Part shown: piece by piece, positions 8,698 through 17,962 of the stretch
How positions within the stretch are numbered: the stretch's first letter is position 1
Layout of the letters: every line of letters begins with the position of its first letter
Origin: CAWFKW01 sp963816535
GTDB taxonomy: Bacteria; Bacteroidota; Ignavibacteria; Tepidaquicellales; OLB5
Assembly: GCA_963816535.1 (NCBI GenBank)
Contig: CAWFKW010000003.1
Span: 868,001 to 932,000, forward strand
DNA length: 64,000 bases
Direction of reading: 5' to 3'
Made by a program: the position numbers and the translations under genes
The notes under the pieces: model-generated
What the model saw: only the letters and a program-made list of their open reading frames with translations
Databases searched by the model: none
What the model was told of the DNA's origin: nothing

Positions 8698-9723
8698 ATA
8701 TCATCATTATTAACATATACTTCCAGAGGGCTGTACTGCCCCGAGGCAGACGTTTTTATTGATCCGGTTCGCCCGGTCGAGAACGCAATAATTACACACG
8801 CCCACTCTGACCATGCCAGGCGGGGCCATAAGAAATACATTGCTCATCCGCTGACGGTTCCCATAATTAAACACCGGCTTAGCGGCGGAATAAATATTAC
8901 AGCGCTTGAATACGGAAAAGTAATTCAGAAAAACGGCGTGAACATTTCGCTTCATCCTGCCGGCCACATACCCGGCTCTGCGCAGGTGAGAGTTGAATAC
9001 AAAGGAGAAGTTTGGGTTTTTACCGGCGATTATAAAATTGAGAATGACGGTCTGAGCGATCCGTACGAGCAGTTGAAATGCCATACATTCATTACAGAAT
9101 CTACCTTTGCGCTGCCTGTTTATAAATGGAAAAAACAAAATGAAATATTTGACGACATTAATTCATGGTGGAGGTCAAATATCGCCGCGGGGAAGATCAG
9201 CGTTCTTACTGGTTACTCGCTTGGAAAAGCTCAGCGGCTGTTTAATAATGTTGACCGCTCTTTAGGGAAAATTTTCGGCCACGAACTTATTACTTCCATA
9301 AATGAATTATTCATTGGCGCCGGATTGAACCTCCCGGATCTTGAAACTATCACAAACAAAATCAGGCGTTCCGATCTTAACGGGGCTATGATAATAGCGC
9401 CGCCTTCGGTAACCGGAAGCGACTGGCTGGAACAATTCGCTCCTTTATCTGTCGGATTCGCTTCCGGATGGATGATACTCGGCGGAGGAAGAAGCAAAAA
9501 AGGTACAGATATCGGATTTGCATTATCTGACCACGCGGACTGGGACGGGCTTAATCACGCTGTAAAGGAAACAGGAGCGGAAAATATTTATGTAACCCAT
9601 GGATATACTTCTGTCTTTGTCCGCCACCTGCAAAAATCAGGATATAATGCACACGAACTTAAATCGCTTGGAAAAGAGAACGCTGTGATAACTCACCGGG
9701 GAGAGCAATTGAAGCTTTTCTGA
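8698..9723 (+). CDS. Ligase-associated metallo-beta-lactamase-fold DNA exonuclease (start codon unclear)
   Basis: Homologue of the predicted exonuclease usually encoded beside ATP-dependent DNA ligase in bacterial repair operons. It has the metal-binding THAHSDHA motif (first His codon at 8797), GDYK, SDHADW and the late THGYTS motif. The frame is open from 8626 and contains no ATG, GTG or TTG before a GTG at 8938. That GTG would delete the HxHxDH site, so it cannot be the start of an active enzyme. Starting at 8698 (ATA) gives 341 aa, the normal family length, and the start YTSRGLYCPEADVFIDP aligns with the usual N-terminus. Non-AUG initiation, frameshifting from the rhodanese gene or a mutated start are all possible. 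No ligase gene follows. Confidence 0.75.
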   Translation: MSSLLTYTSRGLYCPEADVFIDPVRPVENAIITHAHSDHARRGHKKYIAHPLTVPIIKHRLSGGINITALEYGKVIQKNGVNISLHPAGHIPGSAQVRVEYKGEVWVFTGDYKIENDGLSDPYEQLKCHTFITESTFALPVYKWKKQNEIFDDINSWWRSNIAAGKISVLTGYSLGKAQRLFNNVDRSLGKIFGHELITSINELFIGAGLNLPDLETITNKIRRSDLNGAMIIAPPSVTGSDWLEQFAPLSVGFASGWMILGGGRSKKGTDIGFALSDHADWDGLNHAVKETGAENIYVTHGYTSVFVRHLQKSGYNAHELKSLGKENAVITHRGEQLKLF

Positions 9724-10163
9724 TATTTTGTTTGCGATGCATCCGTAAATGAATTGTTCCTTAGTTTTAAGTACAAAATCATCTTCTTTCGTAACTCATT
9801 AACGACAGGCAGCGTAAAACTATCGCGTTACGACTTCGCGTCGTGGCAGGAATTCCCGCTATTTATAGATTCTATTTGTTCTATTTGTTATAAATTTTGA
9901 CGCCTTATAATTTCTCCGCGGCCTCCGTGTGAAATTATCTTTTGTTGTTTACACAGAGCATTTCATAATCCCTAAAATTTACTCTACTTTTACAACTTAT
10001 TAACGATACTATCCTGCCATATATTAATAATTTTGACGCCGGATGATTTCTCCGTATGGAATTATATGTTTTACGCAGCTCGCACAGGCTCCAGGTCTGT
10101 TGTTTCAGAACTTCTTTCTCCTTATAAATAGAGTTAATTATTGCTTAAATTTGAAGTTCACAG
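9724..10163. other. Gene-less stretch with degenerate repeat-like sequence
   Basis: 440 bases without a convincing gene. A small hairpin (ACGAC-TTCGC-GTCGT near 9827-9841) and two related segments (TTTTGACGCC...ATTTCTCCG near 9895 and 10031) suggest decayed dispersed repeats. The promoter of the membrane protein that follows is presumably at the right end, but I cannot point to one. Confidence 0.4.
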
Positions 10164-11636
10164 TTGGAAAAGATATCAAAATACAGGGTTCTGCTTCTAT
10201 TTTTGCTGGTTATGATAGTTCAGGCCATTTGGATAGCCTATTCAAACGGTTTCTATTTTATAGATGACTCCTGCCATTTTAACTATAACAGGCATTTCTT
10301 AGAATCCTACAATTTCAGCATTGGGGCATGGCACCGCGTCGGACGCGTTTGGCTTTTCGCGCTTCCCGCGCAGTTCGGCTTAAAGGGGGTGCAGATCGCA
10401 TCAGCGGCGCTGTTTCTGCTTACGATCTACTTTGCTTACAGGATACTCAAATTAAAAAAAATCAAATATGCCGAGTGGGTAATTCCTATAATCGGATTTC
10501 AGCCTGTCCTGTTTAATATTTCATACACCGTTCTTGCAGAGCTTCCGGCGGCATTTTTGATAGTACTGAGCTGTTATTTTTATTTTAAAGACCGGTATGT
10601 TCTTACTATGATATGCGCGTCCTTAATTTTCATTTTCAGAACTGAATATTATTTTGTAGCCGGAATATTTTTACTGTTATATCTGTACCATAAGAAGTGG
10701 CGCGCTATACCGCTCTTTTTTATCGGACCTCTCGCCTGGTTTCTGTATTCAACTGTCATTAGCCTTAATCCAAACCAGTTTTTTTACGACATGGTTATAC
10801 ATGCCCGGCTGCCGCGAATTGAGGAAGGCATTGACTGGTATTATTACTTAATCCATTCGCCTGAAATATACGGTTTCGTGCAGACCCTGTTCTTTGTAGC
10901 CGCGATCGCTTTTATTATTATAAACAGAAAGGTACGCGATTACGCCATAATGTTCATAATAGCGCTTGGCGGCATAGCGGTTCATACGCTGCTTGCATTA
11001 AAAGACCTTAACCTTTCATGCAGCGTGGGACAGTTAAGATATGTTGCCGTAGTGGGACCGATGGTCGGCATAATTTCAACCGCGGGACTAAGTTACTTCT
11101 TTGAAGCCGTAAAGCCTAAGTACATACGGCTGCCGCTCATGTTCATCTTCTTAGCGGTCATGTTCGTGTTAGGCCCTTATGCAACGCCGTTTCACAATAA
11201 ATTTGAGATAGAAAAGGTATCGGATAAAATAGCCGAGCTGGTGCGAACACGTTACAAAGATTACATGGTGCTATCAAACCTGCATTACGTTGCCAACTCG
11301 CTTGACCAGCCCGCTTCAGGAGGCGGTGATTTCCAAAACCTCACTCCTGAAAATATCAGGAAATATGATAAGGCGGTGATAGTCTGGGAAAAGAGCCTCG
11401 AAACATCGCCGTTCTTTGAAGGCGAACGCGAACCCCTGAAAAAACTTGAAAGCAATCCGCACATTAAGCTTGTTGAATCGTTTACAGATACGGTAAACAA
11501 CTGCACAAGCATCCCGATCTACAAATACAGAAAAGAAGATTACGACTCCCGCCGCTCGAGAGAATTTATAGATTACCTTACAAAAGACCAGACCACATGG
11601 GAAAACATTGACATAAAGGTCTTTGTAAAAGAATAG
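10164..11636 (+). CDS. Polytopic GT-C-type glycosyltransferase (putative)
   Basis: 490 aa integral membrane protein starting at a TTG. It has about ten hydrophobic segments between residues 8 and 345 followed by a soluble C-terminal domain of about 140 residues. The first loop carries an acidic pair (FIDDSCHFNYNRHF, about 31-44), as in PMT/ArnT-like glycosyltransferases that use polyprenyl-phosphate sugars. That topology with an early DD is the basis for the assignment; no closer family is recognised. It stands alone, away from the polysaccharide locus at the right end. Confidence 0.6.
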   Translation: MEKISKYRVLLLFLLVMIVQAIWIAYSNGFYFIDDSCHFNYNRHFLESYNFSIGAWHRVGRVWLFALPAQFGLKGVQIASAALFLLTIYFAYRILKLKKIKYAEWVIPIIGFQPVLFNISYTVLAELPAAFLIVLSCYFYFKDRYVLTMICASLIFIFRTEYYFVAGIFLLLYLYHKKWRAIPLFFIGPLAWFLYSTVISLNPNQFFYDMVIHARLPRIEEGIDWYYYLIHSPEIYGFVQTLFFVAAIAFIIINRKVRDYAIMFIIALGGIAVHTLLALKDLNLSCSVGQLRYVAVVGPMVGIISTAGLSYFFEAVKPKYIRLPLMFIFLAVMFVLGPYATPFHNKFEIEKVSDKIAELVRTRYKDYMVLSNLHYVANSLDQPASGGGDFQNLTPENIRKYDKAVIVWEKSLETSPFFEGEREPLKKLESNPHIKLVESFTDTVNNCTSIPIYKYRKEDYDSRRSREFIDYLTKDQTTWENIDIKVFVKE

Positions 11637-11650
11637 GAAGTCTTTTCATC

Positions 11651-12664
11651 TCACTCCTGCAGATGCGTATTCAGCTTAAGCCTTTCCTCAGGATTTGTTA
11701 TTACTACAATCTTGCTGTCTTCGGCAACCACATGTTCTTTGTCCGGGTTATAAGTCCATTTATCTCCTGAAACCACGGCTATAACCAGAGTGTTGGGAAA
11801 ATTACCCAGTTCAAGTTCCACAATTTTTTTCCCGGCGTGTTTTGGATGAACGTGGATTTCTTCTACCCTGAGGTTTTTATCTTTGTCGGCAAACATCCTG
11901 TCAAGGAAAGTGGCTGCAGCGGGGCTCAGCATATCCGAGACAAGGCGCATACCGGCAATGTAGTTCTCGGTAATAACGTAATCAGCGCCTGCCTTCTTCA
12001 TCTTATTTTGGTTTGCGGCTTCCAGGCAGCGCGCCACAACTCTGATCTTCGGGTTCAGATCCTTTGCAGTCAGGCTTATTACAAGGTTGCTGTTGTCGTC
12101 GCCGGTTGATGCAAAGATTCCCGCAGCGGATTTAATTTCAGCCTGCAGCATTACTTCTTCCAGGCCGGCGTCGCCGCTTACAAAAGGAATTTTAGGATAT
12201 TTTTCTGCCAGCGCTTTCAAAGCCGCAGCGTTATCGTCTATTACAACAAAGCTTCTTCCCGTTTCAAGAAGTTCCTGGATTATAACAGAGCCCACCCTGC
12301 CGGCCCCGCATACTATGTAATGATTTTCCATTTTACTTATGATTTTTTTTCTTCTTCTGGTTTTGTAAGTGTCTTTAATGTGCCCTTCAACAATTATTCC
12401 GGTGGCAGTAGAGAGAAAATATGTAGCCAGCCCAACGCCTGTAAAAGCGAGAAATATTGTAAATATTCTGATAGACGGGTCGTGGGATGAATCGATTACC
12501 TCATAGTAACCTATGGTCAGGATTGTGATAGCGGTCATGTAGAAACAATCCAGAAGCGAATGCCCGGCGCCGCCAAGCAGCCTGTAGCCTGCTGTTCCCA
12601 CTATCATAATAGCGGCCACCAATATCACCGGCGGCCGCAACCGTCTCAAAATCTCTGTCGGCAT
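11651..12664 (-). CDS. RCK-domain potassium channel with altered filter
   Basis: 337 aa. Two membrane helices (about 13-30 and 68-92) flank a pore loop, followed by an RCK/TrkA-N domain with the Rossmann motif CGAGRVGSVI (about 118-127) and a TrkA-C domain at the end. This is the MthK/Kch-like plan: a tetrameric K+ channel gated by cytoplasmic ligand binding. The filter reads T50-I-G-Y-Y-E55, where K+ channels normally have TxGYG(D/E); the second filter glycine is tyrosine. This may change selectivity or mark a subfamily. The family assignment rests on the whole architecture and is firm. Confidence 0.88.
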   Translation of the reverse strand: MPTEILRRLRPPVILVAAIMIVGTAGYRLLGGAGHSLLDCFYMTAITILTIGYYEVIDSSHDPSIRIFTIFLAFTGVGLATYFLSTATGIIVEGHIKDTYKTRRRKKIISKMENHYIVCGAGRVGSVIIQELLETGRSFVVIDDNAAALKALAEKYPKIPFVSGDAGLEEVMLQAEIKSAAGIFASTGDDNSNLVISLTAKDLNPKIRVVARCLEAANQNKMKKAGADYVITENYIAGMRLVSDMLSPAAATFLDRMFADKDKNLRVEEIHVHPKHAGKKIVELELGNFPNTLVIAVVSGDKWTYNPDKEHVVAEDSKIVVITNPEERLKLNTHLQE

Positions 12665-12817
12665 GCCGCAATTTATACAACGCGGTTAAGAAAATCAGGG
12701 CAGTAAGAAGCGGCGTCTAAAAAGCGTAATTACTCATCATGATAATGGCCGGTTGCATTCAGCAGATATCCCGGGCTCCGGGCCATGCGATTTCTGACCC
12801 ATTTCTGACAACAAAGT

Positions 12818-13348
12818 CTACATAGCGGCTCTTTCAAACCAGTCAAGATGAAACGGCTCGGTATAGAATGAGCTCATATATTCAGTTTTCTTTGGAGAAG
12901 CGCCGGCAAAGCAGCCGTCGTTGGCTGAGTTTATCATAGTTATTTTGGTTTTGTAACCATTTGCCTTCATTACTTCCAGCAGCGAATCGATCCTTTCAAG
13001 CTCATCTCCAACAAGTTCAATAACTATATTTCTCTTCTCCAGCAAAGCGAGGTCAAGCGTAACTACGCCGATAAAATTTATGAGTTGCGTTCTGCGGTTC
13101 AGCTTTATTCCGGTCTGGCTCTGAAGGTCGAAGAAAATCCTCGCCATATCTATCCATACATAACCCGCGCTTACGTAGTTTTCACGTATGTGGCTCGACT
13201 TGCCGCCTGCAACGGGCCCCATAATTATTACAAGTTCGGGTTCCTCAGATTTGCTTCCTTCTTTAAGGTATTGCATTATTTTGGGCGCCGCCAGCTTAAC
13301 TTCGTCGCTAGTAAGTTCGTCTATTGCCGGTTTTATTGTTGTTTCCAT
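12818..13348 (-). CDS. Zeta-toxin-like P-loop kinase/ATPase
   Basis: 176 aa. A Walker A motif GPVAGGKSS sits at 44-52, followed by an ENYVSAGYVWIDMARIF segment resembling the zeta-toxin/AAA_33 fold; the rest fits a small P-loop kinase. Zeta toxins phosphorylate UDP-GlcNAc, but many homologues are not toxins. No epsilon-like antitoxin gene is adjacent, so a housekeeping kinase role is at least as likely. The ATG at 13348 has one of the strongest ribosome-binding sites in the window (AGGAGG seven bases upstream). Single-gene unit. Confidence 0.6.
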   Translation of the reverse strand: METTIKPAIDELTSDEVKLAAPKIMQYLKEGSKSEEPELVIIMGPVAGGKSSHIRENYVSAGYVWIDMARIFFDLQSQTGIKLNRRTQLINFIGVVTLDLALLEKRNIVIELVGDELERIDSLLEVMKANGYKTKITMINSANDGCFAGASPKKTEYMSSFYTEPFHLDWFERAAM

Positions 13349-13544
13349 TTTGGTAACCTCCTTTTAGTTATTTAATTTACTTCAAAGATAAAATTGTTCT
13401 CCCAAAGAAGAGTATCATTCAATGATATTAATTTAGTTTTTCGCGGACCGGATTGCTAATTGAAGCCATGGAATTATTAAGATTTTGTTAAATTCCCCAA
13501 TTCCCTTGAAGAAACACCAATTTAGATATAAATTTGGTGTTTGT

Positions 13545-14048
13545 ATGAAAACACTGTACTTAGTGAGGCATTCCAAATCAAGCTGGAAAAATCCGGAACT
13601 TAAGGATTTGGCCAGGCCGTTGAATGCGCGCGGAAAAGCTGATGCGCCAAAAATGGGTAAACTAATGAAAAAACTGGGCGAAATTCCGGATTTGATAATT
13701 TCGAGTCCCGCTAAACGTGCTTTTAAAACTGCTTCGAAGATTGCCTCCGAAATCGGTTACCAGTTTAAAAAAATTGTAAAAGAAGATAAGCTGTATATGG
13801 CGGGGCAGGATGAGTTCTTTGCTGTAATATCAAAAGTTAAAAAATCAGCAACCCGGCTCATGATAGTCAGCCATAATTTCGGTCTTACAATTTTTGCCAA
13901 TTTCATTTCAGGCTCGGACATAGTAAACATTCCGACTTCAGGCATTGTAAGAATAGATTTCGATATAGATAAATGGAAAGAGATAAAACAAACGAAGGGA
14001 AAACTGATTTTCTTCGAATATCCAAAAAAGAATGACGATGGAAAATGA
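13545..14048 (+). CDS. sixA: SixA-type phosphohistidine phosphatase
   Basis: 167 aa histidine phosphatase superfamily member. The catalytic RHS is in YLVRHSKSSW (about 4-13) at the N-terminus, and the partner histidine is in VSHNFGLT. I chose the ATG at 13545 because the catalytic strand must begin within a few residues of the start; an upstream alternative adds an unlikely 20-residue extension. SixA removes phosphate from histidine in phosphorelay or phosphotransferase proteins. It overlaps ppk1 by 17 bases, so the two are translationally coupled, which hints at a shared phosphate-related role. Confidence 0.85.
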   Translation: MKTLYLVRHSKSSWKNPELKDLARPLNARGKADAPKMGKLMKKLGEIPDLIISSPAKRAFKTASKIASEIGYQFKKIVKEDKLYMAGQDEFFAVISKVKKSATRLMIVSHNFGLTIFANFISGSDIVNIPTSGIVRIDFDIDKWKEIKQTKGKLIFFEYPKKNDDGK

Positions 14049-16092
14049 GCGGTTTAACAGGGAGCTAAGCTGGCTCTCGTTCAATTACAGGGTGCTGCAG
14101 GAAGCTAAGGACCCCTCGGTTCCATTATATGAGCGGATAAAGTTCCTCGCCATATTTTCATCCAACCTGGACGAATTTTTCAGGATAAGGGTGGCGTCGC
14201 TGCGTTCAATTCTTATACTTAAGAAGAAGACTCAGAAGGAACTGGATTTTGACGTGAAGAAACTGCTGGAGCGGATTCACAAAACAGTTGTAGCCGTGCA
14301 GGAAGAATACGGGAATATCTTCACGGACACCATTTATCCTGAGCTTAAAAAGAACGATATCTACGTTGTTAACGAAAAGGAACTGAACCCGCAGCAGAGG
14401 GAATATGTTAAAGAGATTTTCGAGGGACAGATTGTGCCGCATATTATGCCAATGATAATTGTAAAAGAGAAGATAACGCCTTTTCTCAGGAATCAGCGGC
14501 TTTACCTTACCGTTAAGCTATCGGCAAAAGACAGCAAGTCAAAAAAATTCCACCGTTATCGTTACGCGATAGTCGAAATACCCATGAACCATATAGACAG
14601 GTTCATACTGCTTCCAAAAACCGACGAAAAGAACTGCGTTATATTTCTGGACGATGTGCTGAGGCTTTTCCTGCCTCAGATATTTTACGGTTACCATATT
14701 CACGAATCATTTTCGGTTAAGCTTACGCGCGACGCCGAGCTGTATATAGAAGACGAATTCCAGGGCAACCTGCTTGATAAAATTAAGAAAGGGCTTTCCA
14801 AACGCGGAGCCGGGGTGCCATGCCGCTTCCAATATGACAGGTCAATGCCCGTATCGCTGCTCACATTTTTAAAAGAATCATTATTGCTCACTCCTGACGA
14901 CCTGTTTCCAGCGGCAAAGTATCTTAACTTCGCCGATTTCTTCAACTTCCCGAACCCCGGGAAAAAGAGCCTGTTCTATTCTCCGCTTGGGGGCTTAAAA
15001 CACAAAGAATATTCAGCGTTCGGAAATATTTTTGAAGCGGCAAAGCACGGGGAGTATTTGTTTAATTTCCCTTATCATACATACGACCATGTAGTGAACG
15101 CATTTAATTTTGCAGCCAGGGATCCTGATGTTAAATCTATCAAGATAACCCAGTACAGGGTGGCTAAAAACTCTACAATAGTCAATTCGCTCATAAAGGC
15201 AGCTCATCGCGGCAAAGAAGTCACCGCTTTTGTGGAAGTTAAGGCCAGGTTCGATGAAGAAATAAACATCCGCAGCGCCGAAGAAATGCAGAAGGCAGGC
15301 GCAAAGGTCCTGTACAGCCTTCCCGGGCTGAAAGTGCATGCCAAAATGGCGCTCATTTCAAGAATGGAAGACGGCAAGCTGAAAGATTACGCATACCTGG
15401 CTACCGGAAACTTCAACGAGAAGACAGGAAAGCTATATACAGATTTCGGTTTTATCACAACCGATAAAAAGCTTACTAAAGAGATACGCATGGTCTTTGA
15501 TGTGCTTGAGGGAAAGCTGAAGGACCCCGAATTTGAACACCTGCTTGTAGCTCAGTTCAATATGAGAAAAGGATTCACAACCCTTATAGAAAATGAGATC
15601 GCCAATGCCAAGGCGGGAAAAAAGGCCGCTATAACCGTAAAAATGAACAGCCTTGAAGACGAAAAGATAATCAGGAAACTTTACGAAGCAAGCGCCGCCG
15701 GCGTGAATATAAAATTGATTGTGAGGGGCATTTGCTGCATTGTTCCCGGAGTAAAGGGTATGAGCGAGAACATCAGCGTTATCAGCATCGTGGACAGGTT
15801 CCTGGAGCATGGCCGCATTTTTGTATTTCATAACGGCGGAAATGAAAAGATATATTTATCATCGGCCGACTGGATGAAACGAAACCTGAGCCGCAGAATT
15901 GAGGTGGCTTTCCCTATAAACAATCCAAAACTTAAGTCGGATATTAAAGATATTCTTGAAATACAGTTCAGGGATAACGTAAAAGCAAGGATTATCGACC
16001 AGAAACAATCCAACCAATACCGAAACGGGTTATCCGATTCAATTCACCGCTCGCAATATGAAATCTACGATTACTGGAAAACAAAATCTTAG
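14032..16092 (+). CDS. ppk1: Polyphosphate kinase 1
   Basis: 686 aa, normal length. Catalyses reversible transfer of ATP gamma-phosphate onto polyphosphate. The N-terminal domain begins NRELSWLSFNYRVLQEA; the phosphorylated histidine is H436 (GLKVHAKMALISR) and the second essential histidine H593 (FLEHGRIF), matching H435 and H592 of the E. coli enzyme. ATG codons at 14032 and 14038 are both possible starts. The gene overlaps the sixA-like phosphatase by 17 bases, making a two-gene operon. Confidence 0.97.
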   Translation: MTMENERFNRELSWLSFNYRVLQEAKDPSVPLYERIKFLAIFSSNLDEFFRIRVASLRSILILKKKTQKELDFDVKKLLERIHKTVVAVQEEYGNIFTDTIYPELKKNDIYVVNEKELNPQQREYVKEIFEGQIVPHIMPMIIVKEKITPFLRNQRLYLTVKLSAKDSKSKKFHRYRYAIVEIPMNHIDRFILLPKTDEKNCVIFLDDVLRLFLPQIFYGYHIHESFSVKLTRDAELYIEDEFQGNLLDKIKKGLSKRGAGVPCRFQYDRSMPVSLLTFLKESLLLTPDDLFPAAKYLNFADFFNFPNPGKKSLFYSPLGGLKHKEYSAFGNIFEAAKHGEYLFNFPYHTYDHVVNAFNFAARDPDVKSIKITQYRVAKNSTIVNSLIKAAHRGKEVTAFVEVKARFDEEINIRSAEEMQKAGAKVLYSLPGLKVHAKMALISRMEDGKLKDYAYLATGNFNEKTGKLYTDFGFITTDKKLTKEIRMVFDVLEGKLKDPEFEHLLVAQFNMRKGFTTLIENEIANAKAGKKAAITVKMNSLEDEKIIRKLYEASAAGVNIKLIVRGICCIVPGVKGMSENISVISIVDRFLEHGRIFVFHNGGNEKIYLSSADWMKRNLSRRIEVAFPINNPKLKSDIKDILEIQFRDNVKARIIDQKQSNQYRNGLSDSIHRSQYEIYDYWKTKS

Positions 16093-16161
16093 AAATAGAT
16101 TGCAGCGAGGGTTCCTTTCCTTCCAAACTCTTTCGCTTAAATTAAGTTACTGCCCGCGCCT

Positions 16162-16202
16162 AAAAATAATAAAAGCGGAACCGGTTATTCACTCGGTCCC
16201 GC
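16162..16202 (-). terminator. Rho-independent terminator for the lipoprotein gene
   Basis: On the minus strand GCGGGACCG (16202-16194) pairs with CGGTTCCGC (16183-16175), nine pairs including one G-U, with a 10-base loop, followed by TTTTATTATTTTTA. It lies about 60 bases after the stop at 16260. Confidence 0.75.
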
Positions 16203-16259
16203 AACTTATGACGGAACTGTTAGCGGATCAAAATATCTATAATAAGTTTTAATTCTTGC

Positions 16260-16751
16260 CTAATGCAAAGCCTGTGAAGTATCGTTCCAGCATCTTATAT
16301 TGTAGTTTGATCCTGTAAAATTCGGAAACGCGATCACTTCATGGCTTGTGCAAGTATGGCATGTATCGCAGCCGTAAGTGCCAAGCACAATTGGCGTGCC
16401 GCCGCTGTTCCTCATCCAAACCACTGCGGCAAAATAATTTCCTTTGCCGCCCCAATGCATTCTGTAAGAATATGAATGACCGCTTACTATCCCTGCCAGA
16501 TTTATCGTATCTACATATACCGGCTCATAAATAAATGGAGACGGATTGTTATTGTATAAAGCTATACCGTAATTGCCGCCGCTTGTCACATAATTAGTGT
16601 CAATAAAGAGCGCGAACCCGTCGATGTAATCACCTTTAGGCTGCGTAGCGAGGTCGTCCATATTGCAGGACTGCATTACTAGCAAAAATACAAACAGAAA
16701 TGGCAGAAATATAATTATGTAAAATTTGAATCTTCTCGATAATGTCTCCAT
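16260..16751 (-). CDS. Hypothetical lipoprotein with a single CxxCH motif
   Basis: 163 aa. A hydrophobic signal ends in a lipobox-like VMQSC (cysteine near 29), so it is probably lipidated. The mature part is aromatic- and glycine-rich and looks beta-stranded. Near the C-terminus is GCDTCHTCTSH, which contains one CxxCH, the haem c attachment signature, plus another CxxC. No other cytochrome feature is visible, so haem binding is only a possibility; metal or disulfide roles are alternatives. The start has GGGGAG upstream and a good terminator follows, so this is a self-contained transcription unit. Confidence 0.6.
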   Translation of the reverse strand: METLSRRFKFYIIIFLPFLFVFLLVMQSCNMDDLATQPKGDYIDGFALFIDTNYVTSGGNYGIALYNNNPSPFIYEPVYVDTINLAGIVSGHSYSYRMHWGGKGNYFAAVVWMRNSGGTPIVLGTYGCDTCHTCTSHEVIAFPNFTGSNYNIRCWNDTSQALH

Positions 16752-16858
16752 AATCTTGTACTCCCCTATACCAATATATACTACTGGTATTTTTGAGCAC
16801 CTACCCGATTACAGTGATTCTATCCTATTACCAATTTCTATGCCAAAAAACAGTTATT

Positions 16859-17791
16859 CTATTTTTTCAGCATCTTATAGGCTGTAAGGCGCGGGTGTTC
16901 TCCCCTGGCTTCATCGCTGATATATAAAGTATTTTTAGAATCGAAAGCAATTCCTTCAGGCTGAAGGTGCAGTTCTTCAGGAAGGTCTTTCTGGTTTAAT
17001 ATCTCGCCGTCTGCTGCAATTTCAACAATTGTGTGGCCGTGAGAAGCAATAATAAAAAAGGTTGATGTTATTTTCTGCAACGCAATACCGGAGGGCCTGA
17101 ACTCCCCGTCAATAGTGTTTCTTTTTATCCTGTTCGCCCGAAGAGCAAATCTCGGGGTTTCTTCCATAGTCATTGATGCAAGAGAAAACGAATAAACCGT
17201 TTTTCGCTTATCATAGCCGTCGCCGGGATAGTCCTTACATGCCATCAGCAGGGCGTTTGTCTGCGGGTCATAACACAACCCCTCTATGTTGTTATCTTTA
17301 GTAAGTTTTGTCTTGTAAACTGTATAGTTTACATATTCGCCGTTTGAACCCTCATTGCATTCATAAATTGAGCCATGGCTTTGCAGGATAAAAAACCGCC
17401 CTCCTACGATCGCCAGGTCTTCAAAACTGCTCTTTATCCTGTCCGAATGTTTCTTTTTCCCTTCGCCAACATAAAATACTTTCAATATCTTTCCGGTATT
17501 AGGATCGATCTGGGATACGCCGCTCGAATCGTCGCCGTCGCAAAACAGCCTGTTGTCATCGGTAAAACATATTCCGGAGATCTGTTCCAGTTCGTCAGGG
17601 AGCGTTATGCCCGGCGCATTTTCATCTTCGACATCATACCATGACAGGGCAGAGAGCCGGTTCTTTGCCTTAACATTACTATCCTTACCTTCATTATCAA
17701 ATTTAAAACCGCAGCCCGAAACCAACAGTACGGTCAACAATATCGCAGTGAAAAAAGCCCACGTACAAATAGGAAAATTCCTCAATTTCAT
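16859..17791 (-). CDS. SdiA-regulated/YjiK-like beta-propeller lipoprotein
   Basis: 310 aa. Signal peptide with lipobox LLVSGC (cysteine about 27). The mature part matches the SdiA-regulated, phytase-like propeller family: ISGICFTDDNRLFCDGDD, SSFEDLAIVGG, NIEGLCYDPQTNALL, PSGIALQ and QPEGIAFDSKNTLYISDE near the end. Acidic loop residues in these motifs commonly bind calcium in such propellers. The protein should sit at a membrane facing the periplasm. Biological role unknown. Divergent from the TonB gene, sharing a 171-base upstream region. Confidence 0.8.
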   Translation of the reverse strand: MKLRNFPICTWAFFTAILLTVLLVSGCGFKFDNEGKDSNVKAKNRLSALSWYDVEDENAPGITLPDELEQISGICFTDDNRLFCDGDDSSGVSQIDPNTGKILKVFYVGEGKKKHSDRIKSSFEDLAIVGGRFFILQSHGSIYECNEGSNGEYVNYTVYKTKLTKDNNIEGLCYDPQTNALLMACKDYPGDGYDKRKTVYSFSLASMTMEETPRFALRANRIKRNTIDGEFRPSGIALQKITSTFFIIASHGHTIVEIAADGEILNQKDLPEELHLQPEGIAFDSKNTLYISDEARGEHPRLTAYKMLKK

Positions 17792-17962
17792 GAGTTCAAT
17801 TTACTTAATAAAAATTGAAAAAAATACAAAAAAAGGAACTGAAAGGGGTACTCAGGCGCCAAATATCTTGCGCAGGCATCTTTTAAAGGAACAAATTTCA
17901 TAAAGTTCTGTATAATCACTAAGAAAGAGGGTTAATAACTGCCTAAACAAAAGGAGGCGAAT

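Noticed and set aside
8208..9723. A rhodanese-exonuclease fusion protein
   Set aside because: The two parts are in different frames and rhodanese has a normal stop. A +1 shift at CGA TAG is possible, but the exonuclease family is not known as such a fusion, so I treated them as separate genes.
16772..16796. ATACCA...TGGTAT inverted repeat with a short T-run upstream of the lipoprotein gene
   Set aside because: The stem is only 6 bp, the loop is AT-rich, and no transcript on that strand would end there.
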